A DNA stretch of 64,000 nt, from positions 273,868,482-273,932,481 of the forward strand of contig NC_089490.1 in NCBI RefSeq assembly GCF_036850765.1, read 5' to 3'. Below are positions 59,849-64,000 of the stretch, piece by piece (position 1 is the first letter of the stretch; every line of letters begins with the position of its first letter). The position numbers were made by a program, and so were the translations under genes. A model generated the notes under the pieces. That model was given only the letters and a program-made list of their open reading frames with translations. It had not been told where the DNA came from and did no database searches. Source of the stretch: Saccopteryx bilineata (taxonomy: Eukaryota > Chordata > Mammalia > Chiroptera > Emballonuridae).

Positions 59849-60867
59849 ATTACTCATGACCATTATTGTTCACCTCCTATGGCAGCAGAGTTGAGTGACA
59901 AATATGCTCTTTTCTTTCACTAACTCCTATTTAATTTATTAATAATTTGCTTTCTAGGAAAAAGAAAATAAAATAGAAACGGTTTAAATGCATTGTTTCA
60001 CTATATTATACATTTTTTAAAACTTTTTTTTTGATACATGTATTCAATAAGGCAGTAGAAAATTTCAAATGGCAGCCAATCTGTTTTTTAACAACTGTAA
60101 AAATGGTGATTAATTCCTGGTATATTCATATAACTTAAAAATAAGTAAATGCCTCTGTTTTATTTTAAAATAGATTTTTGCAAAAAAATATCAGATTTAC
60201 ATAATGGGAAATTAAAGCAAATAAGCCAATAAAAATATTTGTTTTGAAAAACTCTCAGAATTGGTTCCTGCTGTGAAGGCAGCTCAGGGACTTCAGGGGA
60301 TGCCATGGGTCCAGCAGGGTTTACCACACAGAGTTCCCAGAGGTCCTAGGCTCGGGGTTCTCTGGCATGGCTGGGACAGTCTTGGGGACCCAGCACTGGA
60401 GTGCAGGTGCTTTGTGTTTCCAGCAGCCCGTGGTTCCTCAAGGCATTCCTGGCAGCACACACAGAAGTTTTCAGGGATCCCAAGAAATATTACATTTACA
60501 ATGAAAAAACAGAACACTTTCTAGTTTTCACAATAAATAAATTTGAATATGATTTCATGATGCAGACAAATGTTTAAAATCACATTATCAAGCATTATTA
60601 TTCTGCATCCACTTATCTGTGAATACTTGTTTTAGGTAAATTATATAAACAACTAATGTTACCAATTGAACTGTAACAAGACTAAAGCTAATCTGTACTA
60701 TCAATAAAAACACAAATCTATTTAAAAATGTTGCTATATGATTCTCCCTCTCTGCATTTTACTTTCAACACATGATGATCTCAATATCACATTGAAGCTA
60801 ACAAATTAATTGGGATAGTTCAAGTAAGGGATAGAGTTGTCTGTTAGTAAAAATGTTTAATTTCAAT
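59849..60867. other. no gene supported
   Basis: A locally GC-balanced block at 60255-60520, with an 87-codon + frame and a 74-codon - frame, stands out from AT-rich flanks. No domain, poly(A) or duplication was found. Confidence 0.4.
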
Positions 60868-60880
60868 AATGATCATTTCT

Positions 60881-61853
60881 TTTTTTTATAAATAAATTTT
60901 TATTTTAATGGGGTGACATCAATAAATCAGGGTACATATATTCAAAGAAAACATTTCCAGGTTATCTTGTCATTTAGTTCTGTTGCATACCCATCACCCA
61001 AAGAGAGATCATTCTCAGTCACCCTCTATCCAGTTTTCTTTGTACCCCTCCCCCTCCCCTCCCCCTCCCCCTCTCCCTCTTCCCCTACCCCCCACCCCCC
61101 ATAACCACCCCACGCCTGTCCATGTCTCTTAGTATCGTTTTTATGTCCCACCAATGTATGGAATCCTGCAGTTCTTGTTTTTTTTCTGATTCGCTTATTT
61201 CACTCCGCATAATGTTATCAAGATTCCACCATTTTGCTGTAAGTGATCCGATGTCATCATTTCTTCTAGCTGAATAGTATACCATGGTGTATATGTGCCC
61301 CATCTTCTTTATCCAGTCTTCTATTTTTTTTACAGTGATTAAAAGCCTTTAAGCAAATTCTTGGGCAATACAGCAAGAATCCACAAAAGAGTAGTGTCCT
61401 TAACATGTTCACCAAGTCCAAGTTGGCCCCATCACCATGCCAAATTCCTGAAAAATGCAACCCAACCACCGTTCAGTCTGTTAGGAGCTGTCACAGGGAG
61501 CAGGAGTCCAGGAAAAGTCCACATCCAGGAAAATTCCTCATGGCACTGGAATTGTTGTCACCATTCTATACTTTGCAGCTCATGTCCAAGTCCCAATGAC
61601 CGCTGCTTCTAGCTGGTAATGATTCAGGTAGACTGGAAAAGCCATTTGCAGCATGTGTGGATATGGAGCTTCTGTTCTCCTCTGCCAGTCTTGGTGTGGC
61701 TTCTTCAGTGTTCCTTGGTTGAAGAGTCCTCTTAGTTTAGTCCGAAGTTGGTTTTTCCAGATGATAGTTCATAAAATTAGTTTGTAATCCACTTTGGTTC
61801 TGGGAGGTAGATGTTGGTATGTCCGCCTACTCCAGTGCCATCTTGTCTCTGCC
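60881..61853 (-). mobile_element. 973-bp L1-derived composite: 5' UTR start joined to ORF2 end and 3' UTR
   Basis: A 13-bp duplication aatgatcatttct (60868-60880 and 61854-61866) bounds one insertion. Read on the minus strand it opens with an L1 5' UTR-like start ('agacaagatggcactggagt', 61847 downwards) and runs about 500 bp of 5' UTR. It then passes near 61325-61345 ('tcactgtaaaaaaaatagaa') into the extreme C-terminus of ORF2 (72-codon frame 61085-61303, beginning MGHIYTMVYYSARRNDDI). The G-rich 3' UTR, terminal motif and poly(A) (60881-60890) follow. ORF1 and nearly all of ORF2 are absent. It cannot move by itself. Confidence 0.85.
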
Positions 61854-61866
61854 AATGATCATTTCT

Positions 61867-62072
61867 TTAATAACATGTAGGACTTATCTATAATAGTAAT
61901 ATAAAGATTTCTTGAATTTGTCATTTAAGAAATTCCAAAAACATGGTTTTAATGGAAAGAAATAATTTATTTTTTACAATACAAATCAAAAAGTAAAATC
62001 TTCAAAAAAAGAAGAGTCTAATTAACTTGAGGATTTTCAACATAATGTATTATTAGAACAAATTAGTATATT
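61867..62072. other. short spacer
   Basis: AT-rich; nothing recognised. Confidence 0.4.
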
Positions 62073-62087
62073 GAAATAATATATTTT

Positions 62088-62327
62088 GCCTGACCTGTGG
62101 TGGCGCAGTGGATAAAGCGTCGATCTGGAAATGCTGAGGTTGCCGGTTCGAAACCCTGGGCTTGCCTGGTCAAGGCACATATGGGAGTTGATGCTTCCAG
62201 CTCCTCCCCCCTATCTCTCTCTCTTTCTCTCTCTCTCTCTCCCTCTCCCTCTCTCTCTCCTCTCTAAAATGAATAAATAAAAATAAAATAAAAAATTGTT
62301 AAAAATGTGGCGTTCATAAAAAAAAAG
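62088..62327 (+). mobile_element. short tRNA-derived SINE, third bat type, with extended tail
   Basis: The same head and body as the copy at 41736 ('gcctgacctgtggtggcgca' onwards). After its own A-rich end (about 62265-62298) about 20 non-repeat bases ('tgttaaaaatgtggcgttc') precede a second A run (62318-62327). A perfect 15-bp duplication gaaataatatatttt (62073-62087 and 62328-62342) encloses all of it, so the extra bases arrived with the SINE. Confidence 0.95.
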
Positions 62328-62418
62328 AAATAATATATTTTATAATATGATGGCATAATTTCATAATTGAACAATTTATGGCATCATATTCTTTACTCAA
62401 ATACTTTATTGTCTATAT

Positions 62419-62766
62419 CAGTGGTAGTCAACCTGGTCCCTACCGCCTAATAGTGGGTATTCCAGCTTTCATGGTGGGTGGTAGCAGAGCAACCAACATA
62501 TAAATAAAAAGATAGATTTAACTATAGTAAGTTGTTTTATAAACGTTTATTCTGCCAAAGTAAACGAAAATCTGACATAAAGTACTTGGTAAGAATTATT
62601 ATATGCTTTAACTTGCTGTAACTCTGCTTTATAAATTTTATAAAGTAAAGTTACTTTCCTACTTTATAAATCACCATTACTGTGGAACCGGTGGGCAGTT
62701 AGAAAATTTTACTACTAACAGAGATACAAAAGTGGGTGATAGGTATAAAAAGGTTGACTACCCCTG
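62419..62766. mobile_element. hAT-type MITE, 348 bp, perfect 8-bp target duplication
   Basis: Inverted ends: left cagtggtagtcaacct, complement of right caggggtagtcaacct. The duplication GTCTATAT lies at 62411-62418 and 62767-62774, identical. No coding capacity. The AT-rich middle and subterminal 'gtgggcagttagaaaatttt' match a non-autonomous hAT family I associate with bats. Confidence 0.95.
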
Positions 62767-62774
62767 GTCTATAT

Positions 62775-64000
62775 ATTTTAAATATTTATGGGTACCTGAT
62801 TTTCATAAATAGTTTAAATTGTGATCAGTAAATTATTTATTATCTAAGTAAGTGCTGAGAACAGAAGACCTTTATTTGTACCAACAAATATCAAATTATA
62901 GCACAGTTAATATTGTCTATTAATTTTACATAATTTGAGAATTTTAGTTCTATTAATTAGTCATTATTTCCTATTCAGAATGTTTTATTTACCAAATGAA
63001 TTTATTGCATAAAATAAAAAAAATTAAATTTGTCAATTCTCATTTCTGTTAAGTTTTGAAACTTTATAAGAAACTAAACTCCAAATAATTTCTATTCATA
63101 ATGTTCCATCAGGGGCTGAATATTTGATCTTCAAAATAAGGAGAGCAATCCTTTGGAATAAAGTCACTGCTAAAACTAACAGTACAAACTATAAAATTAA
63201 GAACAACTTGTAAAGAGCATTATATTACACCAAAATATACAACTCCTTTTAATATTTTTTCTTGACTACCCCAACAATTGAAATTTACTAAGACCCAGTC
63301 TGGTTATTGTATAACTTTGTTTTTAAAGATTATTTGAATGACCTTCTAATTAAAAAGCACAGATCATGCCCCTATAAAAATGACAAGTGGAGCAGGGCTC
63401 AGCTAATTTGAGTCTCTTTCAGCTTGATATTGAAGTCCTGGAGTGCAGAGATTGTAGTTGAAATGGTGTCATTACTCTGACCCAAGGTGGTTTCGTGTTC
63501 ATATACTGAGCGGCATTCCCCGACAGGCTCCCAGAACCTGTGCTTGAAACAGCAATGAGCAGAAGGGGGTCCCACGGTCAATTTAATGTCATTGTTGCTG
63601 ATTTCTGAATTTAAATAGCGAATAAGGCAAACAGTCAAAAATAGCAAATTCCTCAGCCCTCTAAACAGGAATGAGATTTGGAGCAAAACTGTAAGAATAA
63701 GATGGAGATGAAAAAGTATGTTTTTAACTCAAAAGAAATCCCTCTGCCCCTCACCCCCTACCCCTTTCTGAAAGTGATATGCTTGGAAAGAGACAGGTCA
63801 TAATGAGAAGAGAAAAGGAACCTGGCATTTGCATCGCTCCCTCCGACATGGAGCCCTGACTTGGAGCAGTGTAATTAGAGCTCTCTGTGAGCGGGGAACA
63901 AAGGCCTGTCACGATGAAGAAGAACCCCAAGCTAAGCAAAACCCCGAGCAGTTAGTTACATCTTTCCGTTCCCGCTCCCTCCCTGCCTTGAAAAGGGGAA
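62775..64000. other. repeat-free right edge
   Basis: No young repeat recognised. 63380-64000 has a more balanced composition than the AT-rich sequence before it and ends in a CT-rich patch ('ttcccgctccctccctgcc'). The 95-codon minus frame at 63399-63686 has no recognised domain. A conserved regulatory element is possible; this is a guess from composition only. Confidence 0.4.

Noticed and set aside
59420..59863. Poly-Ser (+) and poly-Arg (-) proteins of 119-142 codons
   Set aside because: Translation of the TTC/GAA simple repeat; no coding composition outside it.
1..64000. CRISPR arrays, bacterial operons, phage or plasmid features
   Set aside because: No spaced identical repeats, no ribosome-binding-site-led gene clusters; all structure is mammalian interspersed repeat.

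Overview
The window is mammalian, non-coding DNA, almost certainly from a bat. It is AT-rich, has no convincing host protein-coding gene, and is dense in LINE-1 copies of several ages. It also carries tRNA-headed SINEs of the kind I associate with horseshoe bats and their relatives (Rhin-1-like: a tRNA-like head, a long GC-rich body ending in a CTTCAG box, then an A tail). Hallmark mammalian fossils (L2, MIR, MaLR-like LTRs) lie beside cut-and-paste DNA transposon remnants (mariner, hAT and one unusual CACTG-ended element), which fits Chiroptera. Genus-level assignment (Rhinolophus-like) is recollection of repeat families, not a database result.

Layout. 1-15.7 kb is a stack of L1 copies in + orientation. 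Inside one old L1 (about 5690-10495) sits the most unusual object: a 2,291-bp DNA transposon (7513-9803) with 13-bp terminal inverted repeats, a TAA target duplication and a decayed Cys-rich transposase-like gene. The same L1 also holds a SINE and a younger L1 tail that carried host sequence with it (3' transduction). 15.7-39.7 kb is mostly low-repeat sequence with L2 and MIR fossils, six scattered SINEs and an internally deleted mariner (18520-19211). 39.7-50.95 kb is old minus-strand L1, one copy apparently twin-primed with an inverted 5' segment, perforated by more than ten later insertions (SINEs, a hAT MITE, young L1 ends, LTR-like pieces). 50.95-60.88 kb is the most repeat-poor part, with a 100-bp TTC tract inside a 330-bp pyrimidine block and one weak orphan-exon candidate. 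60.9-64 kb holds a 973-bp L1-derived composite with both a 5' UTR start and a 3' end, a SINE, a textbook hAT MITE with perfect 8-bp duplications, and a repeat-free right edge.

Nothing here forms a pathway or operon. The biological content is a record of successive transposon waves. Most long open reading frames in the window fall in SINE bodies, L1 tails or simple repeats and are not genes.
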